The notes under the pieces were generated by a model, which was given only the letters and a program-made list of their open reading frames with translations, made no database searches and was not told the origin of the DNA. 11,845 nucleotides of DNA from Caldifarciminota bacterium. Lineage in GTDB: Bacteria > Hydrothermota > 32-111 > QNBC01. Location of the stretch: positions 1 to 11,845 of the forward strand of contig WFRF01000220.1 in NCBI GenBank assembly GCA_015486655.1. The letters run 5' to 3'. A program made the position numbers and the translations under genes. Of this stretch, positions 4,366-11,845 are shown in pieces. The stretch's first letter is position 1. Every line of letters starts with the position of its first letter.

Positions 4366-6066
4366 ATGATTAATAAAACCGTAAAGATAATATACCCGAT
4401 TCTACTGCTCACCGTTTCCATAATATTAATAATGTTTTCCGTAAAATCTATAAATGTAAGTAATATTCCCTTAATTTCTACCGTATTTCTGATTCTGCTT
4501 GTAATCGATTACTTTGATCTGTATGGAGACGAAAATATCTATTTTAACTTAGGTCCCAAGATGATACTCGTTTTCACTCAGGGGTGGCAAACGGCGGCGA
4601 TCGTTTCGGCTTTGGCAATGATAATCAGTTCTACAATCAGAAGGAAATCTCTCGGGAGCGAAACCATATTAAGATTTTCAAAGGAATACATTACAGCGGT
4701 ATTAATCGGATGGTTATTTTTAGTTTCATTCGGGAAAAGTACTGCTTTCTCCGAGTCATTGAATATGCTTATAGACGCATCCTTATTCCTTATTATCGGT
4801 TTATTTATCGAATCTTTATTTGAACTTCTAAGGAAACTCATAAATAAAGATAAAATTGATTCCCACCTTCTTGTTTGGACCGAAAGATATCTTTTTATTT
4901 CGATGCTGTCAATTATATTTTCCTTTGCCTCGTATTTTTTATGGGTTCACGGTAATCAATTTATTTCAAACATTTTTATTTTGTTCTTCATTTTGTTTGT
5001 TGTTATAATATATCTCCAAAACAAAAAGTATCAACAGGTGCAGTTATCTGTCAATGTTATGGAAAATATTAATTCCATTCTTTCGGAAGTAAAGAGAAAA
5101 GAAGACATAAGCGGGTTAAACGATTTGTTATCAAGCAATCACGTATTAAATAAAATGATCTCCGGATACTATTATTTCATAAAGAATAAAAATCGAAATT
5201 ATGAAGGGCTGCAACATTTCAAACAAATTGAATTGATACCGGAAATTAAATCCGATATATTGAACAATATTGGTAATATAAAAAGAAATATAGAAAAGCG
5301 GTACAAAAATATGATGGTTATTGAAATAAAAAAGAAATACATTAAAGGTGTACTTTGTCTTGAGACAAAATATTCCAACAGAGGTGAATTGCCCGAAAGT
5401 ATAAACGATTATATTAATGATTATTTCAATTATATTTTTGACAATATCCAGATAAAAAATAAATTGGAAGATGATTACGCTCAGACAATAGAGGCAATAG
5501 TTAATTTAATAGAGGCAAAAAATCCTACAATAAAAGGACACTCCAACAGAGTTTCTTACTATTGCTATGAGATCGGTAAATTATTGGGTTTAAGTGAAAA
5601 CGAAATAGAGGATCTAAGGATTTCGGGGTACTTGCATGACATCGGAATGATCAATGTTCCCGAGTATATTGTCAGGAAACCTGAGGCTCTTACAACCAAA
5701 GAATACGAAGAAATAAAGAAACACCCCGTTACCGGTTATAATTTGATTAAAAACATAGAATATTTGAAAAATGTTCTTCCCGGAATACTGCAACACCATG
5801 AGAGAATCAACGGGAGTGGTTATCCTTACGGACTTAGCGAAGATGAAATATCGCTTCAAGGAAAAATTATAGCGGTGGCGGACACATTCGACGCAATGCT
5901 TTCCAACAGAACATACAGAGCGGGTTTAAGTGTGGAGTTTTCGTTAAACTTTTTGAAAAAGAAGAGCGGGACATTATACGACAAACATATCTGCGATGTA
6001 TTTATAAAGGGGATAACCGATAAATCAATTAAGATAATGAGGCGAGACGATGATATTGTTTACTAA
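4366..6066 (+). CDS. Membrane-anchored HD-GYP protein with HDIGM variant
   Basis: 566 residues. Residues 1 to about 220 are a hydrophobic sensor-like region of roughly 6-8 membrane segments. Residues about 225-365 are a probable GAF-like domain (end pattern KGVLCLE...FDNIQIKNKL). Residues about 370-550 are an HD-GYP domain, a family that hydrolyses c-di-GMP using a metal centre. Metal-ligand positions are present: E383, H392, H424-D425, H453, H477-H478 and D506, and the signature HHERINGSGYP is at 477-487. The motif after HD reads HDIGM, with Met428 where nearly all active members have lysine, which may weaken or change catalysis. The ribosome binding site is weak (GAAAGG, about 15 nt upstream). 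The gene overlaps the next by 17 bp, so the two are co-transcribed and probably translationally coupled. Confidence 0.9.
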   Translation: MINKTVKIIYPILLLTVSIILIMFSVKSINVSNIPLISTVFLILLVIDYFDLYGDENIYFNLGPKMILVFTQGWQTAAIVSALAMIISSTIRRKSLGSETILRFSKEYITAVLIGWLFLVSFGKSTAFSESLNMLIDASLFLIIGLFIESLFELLRKLINKDKIDSHLLVWTERYLFISMLSIIFSFASYFLWVHGNQFISNIFILFFILFVVIIYLQNKKYQQVQLSVNVMENINSILSEVKRKEDISGLNDLLSSNHVLNKMISGYYYFIKNKNRNYEGLQHFKQIELIPEIKSDILNNIGNIKRNIEKRYKNMMVIEIKKKYIKGVLCLETKYSNRGELPESINDYINDYFNYIFDNIQIKNKLEDDYAQTIEAIVNLIEAKNPTIKGHSNRVSYYCYEIGKLLGLSENEIEDLRISGYLHDIGMINVPEYIVRKPEALTTKEYEEIKKHPVTGYNLIKNIEYLKNVLPGILQHHERINGSGYPYGLSEDEISLQGKIIAVADTFDAMLSNRTYRAGLSVEFSLNFLKKKSGTLYDKHICDVFIKGITDKSIKIMRRDDDIVY

Positions 6067-7756
6067 CCAGAGAATCGACAGTCTGAAACATTTATATTTA
6101 TTTCTTTTAATAGTTGCTTCATTTGTAGTTGCCGTTAAAATACCGCAATTCCATTTTGAAAGTCATTTTATTGCTATATTTCTAACAATTCTTATTGCAG
6201 GTTTGATTCCGTTAAAGATTGATGAAGAATTTGATATTTCCCTGATTTCCGGGTTTGCGTTCGTGGCGTTACTGAAGTACGGGTTTGAAAAATCATTTAT
6301 TCCTTTAATTATAATAGTATTTCTTGCATATTTTTTCAAAATATACAAGAATTCGACAATCAAAAGAACATCTTACAATGCTTTTTTTAATACGTTGTTT
6401 TTGGTTTTATCCAATAGTTTGGGGTTATTTTTATTTGAATTAATGAACAAGGTATTGCCTGCAAATCTATCTCTTGTTTTTGCATGGATTTTTGTAATTG
6501 CTTCCGATTTTGCTCTCGTATGGAAATATTTAAAAACAAAGAGCAGAAATGATATGTTGTTTTTTATTTCGATTTCTTCATTTACATACATAATCGCTTT
6601 CATTTCTTTCTACATATTGTTTGCGTACGATCTTCTGTTTTATACGATATATTCCTTTTCCGTTATACTGTTTTTTGTGTATTTACATTTGATACAGGTC
6701 AATGAGAAATTTGTCGTTACTTTAACTGAAAGCCTAAACAAACTGAAAGAGATACGAATAGAGGGGGAAAGCAGTAGCGTAAAGGAATTATTGAAAAATT
6801 TGTATTACAGTATTAGCAGATATTTACATTTAATTTGTGTAGGGATAAATGAAATCATGGATAAAGAAGAAAATAATTACCTATATTGCACAAAAGCCGA
6901 ACAAAAGGGACTTATTAATAAACATCTTGATATAAAAAAAATAAAAGAATCTCAGATATACAAATTCAGATACGGCAACAACAAATTGTTTGTTTTAAGT
7001 TACAAACTGAATCCCGTTATAAATAGGACAATCTATAATTATTATATAACGGATGACTATTACGGTTTAAAAGAAAACACTGTCTTCTTTAATCTGTTAA
7101 AAAATAAAATTGAAGTAATCACGGAAAATATTAATTTATACGGCAAAGCGAAAGAAGAATTTGTAAAGACCATCGAGATGATTATTTCAATAATAGAAGC
7201 AAAGGATAAACTGACTGCGGGACATTCCATAAGAGTTGCAAAATATGCCTACTTAATCGGGAAAGAATTGGGACTTAACAAAAAGGAACTTGATGATCTT
7301 AAGTTCGCTGCATTATTTCATGACATAGGGAAAATAGCCATTCCCGAAGATATTCTTAATAAAACTACCGAATTAACGGAAAATGAATTCGAAATTATAA
7401 AGAAACATCCCAAAATAGGAGCAGATCTGGTAAAAAACATTGATTATTTAAAGGACTCGGTCCCCGGGATCATAGAACATCATGAGAGATATGACGGGAC
7501 AGGGTATCCTAAAGAACTCAAGGAAAAGGAAATAAGCCTACAAGGGAGAATTATAGCCGTTGCCGATGCATTTGATGCAGTTACATCGAACAGAGTGTAT
7601 AGATATCCTATTAAGCGAATTGATGCCATTGCCATGATAATAGCAGGCTCATACAGCAGATTCGATCCGGAAATTGTTGAAATATTCGTAGAAATTATAA
7701 AGAGGTATAACGAAGAATACATAAGTGAAAAAATGATAGAAGATTTAAAAATATGA
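6050..7756 (+). CDS. Membrane-anchored HD-GYP c-di-GMP phosphodiesterase
   Basis: 568 residues with the same plan as its upstream neighbour. An N-terminal multi-spanning membrane region covers about residues 10-225, a degenerate GAF-like section about 230-370, and an HD-GYP domain about 370-555. All signature residues are present and canonical: H392, HDIGK at 424-428, H453, HHERYDGTGYP at 477-487 and D506. Active phosphodiesterase is therefore expected, probably lowering c-di-GMP at the membrane in response to an unknown signal. Numbering from residue 392 to 506 is identical to that of the preceding protein, showing a tandem duplication. The start at 6050 has GAGG at 6039-6042 with 7-nt spacing and lies inside the end of the upstream gene. 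Confidence 0.93.
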   Translation: MILFTNQRIDSLKHLYLFLLIVASFVVAVKIPQFHFESHFIAIFLTILIAGLIPLKIDEEFDISLISGFAFVALLKYGFEKSFIPLIIIVFLAYFFKIYKNSTIKRTSYNAFFNTLFLVLSNSLGLFLFELMNKVLPANLSLVFAWIFVIASDFALVWKYLKTKSRNDMLFFISISSFTYIIAFISFYILFAYDLLFYTIYSFSVILFFVYLHLIQVNEKFVVTLTESLNKLKEIRIEGESSSVKELLKNLYYSISRYLHLICVGINEIMDKEENNYLYCTKAEQKGLINKHLDIKKIKESQIYKFRYGNNKLFVLSYKLNPVINRTIYNYYITDDYYGLKENTVFFNLLKNKIEVITENINLYGKAKEEFVKTIEMIISIIEAKDKLTAGHSIRVAKYAYLIGKELGLNKKELDDLKFAALFHDIGKIAIPEDILNKTTELTENEFEIIKKHPKIGADLVKNIDYLKDSVPGIIEHHERYDGTGYPKELKEKEISLQGRIIAVADAFDAVTSNRVYRYPIKRIDAIAMIIAGSYSRFDPEIVEIFVEIIKRYNEEYISEKMIEDLKI

Positions 7757-7938
7757 AAAATAATAAGTTGAAAAAAAATATGGGGGAAATGAGTTTTATC
7801 CTTGACATAAGTGAAATAAAATACTATATAAGATTAGTATGAATTTTATAGGTTATTTTTTTAGCTTTTTGCTCGTTAATGTTAAATTATTCACATATTT
7901 ATCTAATTCAATATATAATATATAAAGGAAGGTGTTAA
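7757..7938. other. Spacer with the mrp operon promoter
   Basis: 182 bp, very AT-rich. It holds the promoter at 7802-7830 and a leader of roughly 100 nt with T-runs (for example 7857-7861), but no clear hairpin, riboswitch fold or terminator that I can draw by eye. Confidence 0.4.
7802..7830 (+). promoter_or_regulatory. Sigma70-type promoter of the mrp operon
   Basis: TTGACA (7802-7807), 17-bp spacer, TATATA (7825-7830). Transcription would begin near 7837, giving a leader of about 100 nt before mrpE. A second TTCACA/TATAAT pair (7890-7919) is too close to the ribosome binding site to be the main promoter. Confidence 0.6.
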
Positions 7939-8445
7939 ATGAACAATTCCAATTATTTCAGCAGATGGGTCTTCGGATTTATAATTCTGCTGCTTCTGTG
8001 GTTAGCTTTTACTTTTCCTTTTTCATTACCTGAATTATATACGGGTATAGTAGTTGCCGCTTTTACCGCATTACTAACGGCAAAATATTTTGATGAGTTC
8101 GGTATCAGCAGTTTTGCTCCGGGTAAAATATTAGGGCTTCTGATTTATATCCCTATTATTCTTTGGGAAATTATTAAAGCTAATATTGAAGTGGCAATCA
8201 TTGTGCTGTCTCCGTCCTTGCCTATTGAACCTGCCATTGTTACTGCCAAAACAAAATTAAAATCAAATATAGGTAAAATGTTTTTGGCAAATTCAATCAC
8301 ATTGACACCGGGTACATTGACAGTGGATATTATTAAGGATACCTATTTCATTCACTGTATAAAGATAGCAAAAACAGATGAGAAATATGCAACTGACAGC
8401 ATAATCGGCAAATTTGAAAAACATTTAAGGAGGTTTGTCAAATGA
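7939..8445 (+). CDS. mrpE: Mrp antiporter subunit MrpE/MnhE
   Basis: 168-residue MnhE-family membrane protein, a subunit of the multi-subunit Na+(K+)/H+ antiporter in the cytoplasmic membrane. The first half is hydrophobic (about residues 10-90, three or so segments). The second half is a soluble domain with the family signature NSITLTPGTLTVDI (residues about 117-130). The length is usual for the family. AAGGAAGG (7926-7932) is the ribosome binding site. It is the first gene of the operon, and its stop overlaps the mrpF start (ATGA), which indicates translational coupling. Confidence 0.92.
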   Translation: MNNSNYFSRWVFGFIILLLLWLAFTFPFSLPELYTGIVVAAFTALLTAKYFDEFGISSFAPGKILGLLIYIPIILWEIIKANIEVAIIVLSPSLPIEPAIVTAKTKLKSNIGKMFLANSITLTPGTLTVDIIKDTYFIHCIKIAKTDEKYATDSIIGKFEKHLRRFVK

Positions 8446-8708
8446 CTATCCTGATTTGGATATGGTCAATAATTCTATCAATTTCCATCATTCTTGTTTT
8501 GTACAGATGTATAAAGGGACCTTCACTTCCGGATAGAGTTATTGCACTTGATATGTTTACGACAATAACAACGGGACTTCTCGTTCTGATTGCTCATTTT
8601 CTAAACAATTATGTGCTTCTTGATGTCTCTCTTGTTTATGCCTTATTGGCATTTATCTCGGTAATTGCAATTGCGAGATATCTGGAATCAGCAAAGAGAG
8701 GTGATTGA
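8442..8708 (+). CDS. mrpF: Mrp antiporter subunit MrpF/MnhF
   Basis: 88-residue small membrane protein with three predicted membrane helices. It carries the conserved GPSLPDRVIALDM segment (residues about 26-38) and a C-terminal SLVYALLAFISVIAIARYLE helix typical of MrpF. It is needed for assembly and function of the antiporter in characterised Mrp systems. The start ATG overlaps the mrpE stop by 4 bp and has an excellent AAGGAGG ribosome binding site (8427-8433). Confidence 0.92.
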   Translation: MTILIWIWSIILSISIILVLYRCIKGPSLPDRVIALDMFTTITTGLLVLIAHFLNNYVLLDVSLVYALLAFISVIAIARYLESAKRGD

Positions 8709-8709
8709 T

Positions 8710-9036
8710 ATGTTTATAATAGGCGTAATATTAATAACAATAGGTGTTACATTCAGCACTCTGGGAGCTTTGGGACTCGTCAGGATGCCTGATCTGTATA
8801 ACAGACTTCAAACGAGCACAAAGGCTACTACGCTGGGAGCTTTTTCGACTATTATCGGAGTAGGTTTTTTAAATCCTGCATGGCTGATTAAAACAATAGT
8901 TATCGCAACATTTATACTGTTAACCGCTCCAATAAGTTCTCACAATTTAGCCAGGGCTTCCCATAAATGGGGAATACCCCTCTCTGATAAAACATCTGTG
9001 GACAAATACGATTCAAAATCGGGCAAAAAGGAGTAG
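8710..9036 (+). CDS. mrpG: Mrp antiporter subunit MrpG/MnhG
   Basis: 108 residues from the ATG at 8710. Three membrane helices are expected, with the family motif LGLVRMPDLYNRLQTSTKA (residues about 21-39) and a charged cytoplasmic tail. An in-frame ATG at 8665 would add 15 hydrophilic residues read from within mrpF. The GAGAGGTG site (8696-8703) and the hydrophobic N-terminus MFIIGVILITIG favour 8710, one base after the mrpF stop. The function is structural, within the antiporter complex. Confidence 0.9.
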   Translation: MFIIGVILITIGVTFSTLGALGLVRMPDLYNRLQTSTKATTLGAFSTIIGVGFLNPAWLIKTIVIATFILLTAPISSHNLARASHKWGIPLSDKTSVDKYDSKSGKKE

Positions 9037-9040
9037 GAAG

Positions 9041-9283
9041 ATGATTATACTACTATATTTGGTAATTTTAGTCCTTTTAATGTCAGCGATATGTGCCATA
9101 TTTACCAAGGATCTTCTTGTATCTGTGGTAGCTCTAGGTGTAAACAGTCTTATCGTCTCGGCTCTTTTTTTCTTAATGCACGCTCCCGATGTTGCCATCA
9201 CTGAAGCAGCAATAGGTGCCGGGTTATCAACGGCAATTTATGTATTTGCGATAAGACATACAAAAAGGCAGGAAGAAAAATGA
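9041..9283 (+). CDS. DUF4040 / MbhD-like antiporter subunit (MrpA fragment as separate gene)
   Basis: 80-residue protein of three membrane helices with the motif APDVAITEAAIGAG (residues 48-61). It matches the C-terminal portion of large MrpA proteins and the stand-alone MbhD subunit of membrane-bound hydrogenases. Glu55 in the middle of the last helix is the conserved acidic residue thought to take part in ion transfer. Here the MrpA C-terminal parts are encoded as separate genes rather than fused to a large N-terminal antiporter module. The ribosome binding site AAGGAG (9028-9033) lies at good spacing, and the stop overlaps the next start by 4 bp. Confidence 0.88.
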   Translation: MIILLYLVILVLLMSAICAIFTKDLLVSVVALGVNSLIVSALFFLMHAPDVAITEAAIGAGLSTAIYVFAIRHTKRQEEK

Positions 9284-10107
9284 AGAAAACAGAATTTATT
9301 ACAGGTTCATTCATTGCCCTTACATTGGTTGTTCTTCTCGGAGTATTTTTCTTTCAGGCTTTATTTCAACCTCTGTACGAAGGCAAGGTAATGCCGGTTG
9401 ATAATGTAAACTTAAAAAACAGATTATCATTGCATTATGTTTTGAAAAATGTCCATAATGCTTCAAAGTATCTTGCGAGCCACGGGAAAAGCTACTTTAA
9501 TAACAGAGAACTGGTTCCTTCAAGAAAAATTACATTTGGAGAATCTAAAAATTTTGAAGAGGGTTCTGCAAACGAAGTGACCTCTATTGTGGTTAACTAC
9601 AGAGGCTTTGATACACTGGGCGAAGTCACCGTTCTTTTTATATCCATCATAGGACTAACGATGCTTATAGGGGGAGTAGTCGGTAAAAAACTCAGACAAC
9701 CATCCCTAATCGTAAGAACGGGAAGCAGATTTCTTTTCCCGTTTATTCTGCTTTTCGGTATTTACATTTTCATTCACGGACATCTGACCCCGGGAGGAGG
9801 TTTTCCCGGAGGAGCCGTGATTGCCTCGGGTTTCCTTTTGCTCCTGCTGGGACTCGAAAGCTACAAATTCAACACAACAGCTTCAAAGATAGTTGAGAGC
9901 CTTGCCGGACTAACATTTGTATCAATTGGGCTGGTCGGTTTATTTGCAAAGAATTCATTTCTTGCAAACTTCATTCCCACAGGAACCATCGGGTTTTTAT
10001 ACAGTGCCGGAATGGTCGCTTTAATATACATTGTTATCGGGATTAAAGTCGGTGCGGAATTGTCAACAGGTGTGGCAGAACTAAAAGAAGGTGATGAAAA
10101 TGATTAG
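9280..10107 (+). CDS. mrpB: MbhE-like domain fused to MrpB/MnhB
   Basis: 275 residues combining two normally distinguishable modules. Residues 1 to about 135 correspond to the extreme C-terminus of MrpA (MbhE-like): one N-terminal helix, an external loop, then NEVTSIVVNYRGFDTLGE (98-115) leading into a helix. Residues about 140-270 are MnhB, with RTGSRFLFPFILLFGIY and the hallmark HGHLTPGGGFPGGAV (166-180). The loop at about 35-98 is rich in charged residues and seems longer than the usual MbhE loop. The protein is a membrane subunit of the cation/proton antiporter. It overlaps its neighbours at both ends (4 bp with the previous gene, 8 bp with mrpC). Confidence 0.88.
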   Translation: MKKTEFITGSFIALTLVVLLGVFFFQALFQPLYEGKVMPVDNVNLKNRLSLHYVLKNVHNASKYLASHGKSYFNNRELVPSRKITFGESKNFEEGSANEVTSIVVNYRGFDTLGEVTVLFISIIGLTMLIGGVVGKKLRQPSLIVRTGSRFLFPFILLFGIYIFIHGHLTPGGGFPGGAVIASGFLLLLLGLESYKFNTTASKIVESLAGLTFVSIGLVGLFAKNSFLANFIPTGTIGFLYSAGMVALIYIVIGIKVGAELSTGVAELKEGDEND

Positions 10108-10462
10108 TGCAATATTATTTTATTCAACTGCATTTGTCCTCTTTTTGATAGGACTTTTTGGTGTGCTTACGAGAAAGAATATTATAAAAATTCTTGTCTC
10201 TCTCAGTATAACGGAAACGGCTGTTAACTTGTTTTTAATCGCCGTGGGATATATTGAGGGAGCTAAAGCACCGATTCTCACAAAAACAATCGGAAGCATC
10301 AGTATAAACAGTTTAAAATTCGTAGATCCTTTGCCACAGGCTTTGGTTCTCACGGCAATTGTTATAGGCCTTGGAACAACGGCACTGTCTCTGACAATTG
10401 CAATTAAACTGTATAAGAACTATAAAACGCTAAACATAACAAAAATGGGTGGTAAAAAATGA
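10100..10462 (+). CDS. mrpC: Mrp antiporter subunit MrpC/MnhC (NuoK-like)
   Basis: 120 residues from the ATG at 10100, homologous to the NuoK subunit of complex I. Three membrane helices are expected, with ITETAVNLFLIAVGY (residues about 37-51) and the MrpC hallmark DPLPQALVLTAIVIG (about 76-90). In-frame GTG (10091) and ATG (10094) codons lie upstream. GAAGGTG (10087-10093) acts as Shine-Dalgarno for 10100 at about 6 nt, so I choose 10100; this removes only three residues. The start overlaps the end of mrpB and the stop overlaps the mrpD start. Confidence 0.9.
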   Translation: MISAILFYSTAFVLFLIGLFGVLTRKNIIKILVSLSITETAVNLFLIAVGYIEGAKAPILTKTIGSISINSLKFVDPLPQALVLTAIVIGLGTTALSLTIAIKLYKNYKTLNITKMGGKK

Positions 10463-11845
10463 ATATGAATTATGCATTACTACTGGTAGCAGTTCCGTTG
10501 GCCGTTGCTTTTTTACAACCACTTTTTGGTATGATAAATAAGAAACTCACAAAATGGGTGACCTTTTTAACCCTGGTATTCAACTTCGGTTACGGGTTAT
10601 CGTTACTGAATTATGTGATGGCTAATGGTTCTCAAATCGCCATAATAGGGAACTGGAAACCCCCATTTGGCATAAATTTCTATCTTTCGACATTTTCATT
10701 ATTTTTCGCTGTGATTGTCTACTTTGTCGGAATGATTGTTTCCTTTTACTTTATCGGTATTAAAGACAAGAAAATTGACGATAAGTTAAGCCTTGTGATG
10801 CTTCTCGTTATTGGTGCGGCAGGGGCAATCATTCTTACCGGTGACCTGTTCAATATGTTTGTATTTATCGAAATACTTTCAATAGGAACCGCTATTTTAA
10901 TCGCCTCAAGGGATAAAGGTTTGTCTTACAAAGGAGCGTTGAAATATATGATATTCGGTTCCATCGGATCTGCAATGTTACTCTTCGCCATAGGTTTCAC
11001 CTACGGAACATTGGGCACTCTGAACCTGGCTGAGATTGCACTGCGTTTCCATGAAATTAACCCCTTGGTGGCATCCTTTATTGTTTTGATGTTTACCGGA
11101 GGTGTTTTTGTTGAAGCTGAGTTATTCCCATTCAATATGTGGGTTCCGGATTCATACGAAGGAGCGGCTCCTCATATCAATGCCATACTGAGCGGAGTGG
11201 TCAGTTCAGCTGGTATCTATGCGATTATGAGAGTATTTTTAACGGTGTTCGGCATCAATGTTTTGGACAAAATAGTGATTTACGGAAAACTCAATTTTAA
11301 TGCAATACTCATTACAATAGGTGTGATTACAACCATAATAGGTGAATTGTCCGCTCTTGCACAAAAGGACATAAAAAAGATACTGGCATTTTCATCTATG
11401 GCTCAAATGGGAGTAATTGCATTTGCCATCGGCATAGGTAATCAAATCGCCATAACGGGAGGAATATTCCATCTGTTCAATCATGCAATATCAAAAGCAT
11501 TGCTATTTCTCGTCGCTGCAATGTTTATTAGAAATATCGGCAGCTCCAACATTGATGATATGGAAGGGTACGGAAGGCACAACAAATTTCTGGCAATTTT
11601 GTTCGGGATAGGTGCTTTCGGCATAATAGGTATCCCGTTTTTCAACGGTTTCTGGAGTAAGATGTATATAATCGACGGAGCCGTTCAGAGATCAACTCCC
11701 TGGACATACCTGGCTCTGACATTTATTTTAGGTGCAGCTTTGGTAGAGGTGTTTTACTATTTCAGAATTCTGTTTAAATTATTTAATGACAAAAAAGTCA
11801 ATATCAAAAACAGAATACATCCCTTCGCATATATATCGGTTATAA
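10459..11845 (+). CDS. mrpD: Mrp antiporter subunit MrpD/MnhD (partial, runs off window end)
   Basis: About 462 residues are visible; full MrpD proteins are near 490-500, so little is missing. It is an ion-translocating subunit related to NuoL/M/N. Seen: GDLFNMFVFIEILSIG with the conserved TM5 glutamate (E138), the TM7 region FVEAELFPFNMWVPDSY (about 217-233), AQKDIKKILAFSSMAQMG, HLFNHAISKALLFL with conserved His and Lys, and FNGFWSKMYIIDGA. The position usually held by the TM7 lysine (as in ...IKAAVFP... of Bacillus MrpD) is glutamate here (E219), with another at E221. The start overlaps the mrpC stop (ATGA), with GGTGG (10448-10452) ahead. The frame stays open to the end of the window. Confidence 0.92.
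   Translation, partial: MNMNYALLLVAVPLAVAFLQPLFGMINKKLTKWVTFLTLVFNFGYGLSLLNYVMANGSQIAIIGNWKPPFGINFYLSTFSLFFAVIVYFVGMIVSFYFIGIKDKKIDDKLSLVMLLVIGAAGAIILTGDLFNMFVFIEILSIGTAILIASRDKGLSYKGALKYMIFGSIGSAMLLFAIGFTYGTLGTLNLAEIALRFHEINPLVASFIVLMFTGGVFVEAELFPFNMWVPDSYEGAAPHINAILSGVVSSAGIYAIMRVFLTVFGINVLDKIVIYGKLNFNAILITIGVITTIIGELSALAQKDIKKILAFSSMAQMGVIAFAIGIGNQIAITGGIFHLFNHAISKALLFLVAAMFIRNIGSSNIDDMEGYGRHNKFLAILFGIGAFGIIGIPFFNGFWSKMYIIDGAVQRSTPWTYLALTFILGAALVEVFYYFRILFKLFNDKKVNIKNRIHPFAYISVI

Noticed and set aside
4344..4373. Nine-codon leader peptide ahead of the first HD-GYP gene
   Set aside because: An ATG at 4344 opens a tiny frame that overlaps the real start, but it has no ribosome binding site or regulatory hairpin to support attenuation.
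7890..7919. Second mrp promoter TTCACA-18-TATAAT
   Set aside because: Transcription from it would begin at or inside the mrpE ribosome binding site, so the TTGACA/TATATA pair at 7802-7830 is preferred.
8665..8709. Longer N-terminus for MrpG
   Set aside because: The extra residues are hydrophilic and lie within mrpF. A good Shine-Dalgarno sequence points to the ATG at 8710.
4578..10353. Minus-strand and alternate-frame open frames of 60-90 codons
   Set aside because: They lie wholly within well-supported plus-strand genes and lack ribosome binding sites or recognisable protein features.

Overview
The window is AT-rich bacterial DNA with sigma70-type promoters (TTGACA / TATAAT-like, 16-17 bp spacers) and good Shine-Dalgarno sequences. 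Exported proteins with N-terminal signal sequences, HD-GYP signalling proteins and an Mrp-type cation/proton antiporter operon with a split MrpA point to a free-living, probably anaerobic, low-GC bacterium. The sequence alone does not fix the phylum. Thermotogota-, Deferribacterota- or Spirochaete-like lineages are guesses only.

Left part (1-3056). A minus-strand gene for an exported protein of unknown function (8-838) and a plus-strand gene for an exported beta-propeller-like protein (1289-2254) diverge from a 430-bp spacer full of small hairpin repeats. Directly after the propeller gene come a promoter, a tRNA-Gln(CUG) gene (2297-2367) and a tandem array with an exact 128-bp period (2353 to about 2762). 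Every unit begins with the last part of the tRNA gene and carries a long terminator-like hairpin whose arms are complementary to, and similar to, the tRNA T-arm. This is the most striking element here. Its layout resembles the rtT repeats behind E. coli tyrT. After the array come three perfect hairpins in a row and an inverted copy of the dispersed repeat seen upstream of the propeller gene.

Middle part (3057-7756). A class II Fic protein (probable AMPylase) with both its autoinhibitory and catalytic motifs stands alone. It is followed by two overlapping genes for membrane-anchored HD-GYP proteins (probable c-di-GMP phosphodiesterases). They are paralogues that align without gaps through the catalytic domain, but the first has HDIGM in place of HDIGK.

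Right part (7757-11845). A clear promoter precedes a tightly packed operon mrpE-mrpF-mrpG-(DUF4040/MbhD-like)-(MbhE-MrpB fusion)-mrpC-mrpD, cut by the window end. These membrane proteins should assemble into one Na+(or K+)/H+ antiporter. The large N-terminal part of MrpA is not in the window and may lie downstream. The MrpD subunit has glutamate where the family normally has its TM7 lysine.
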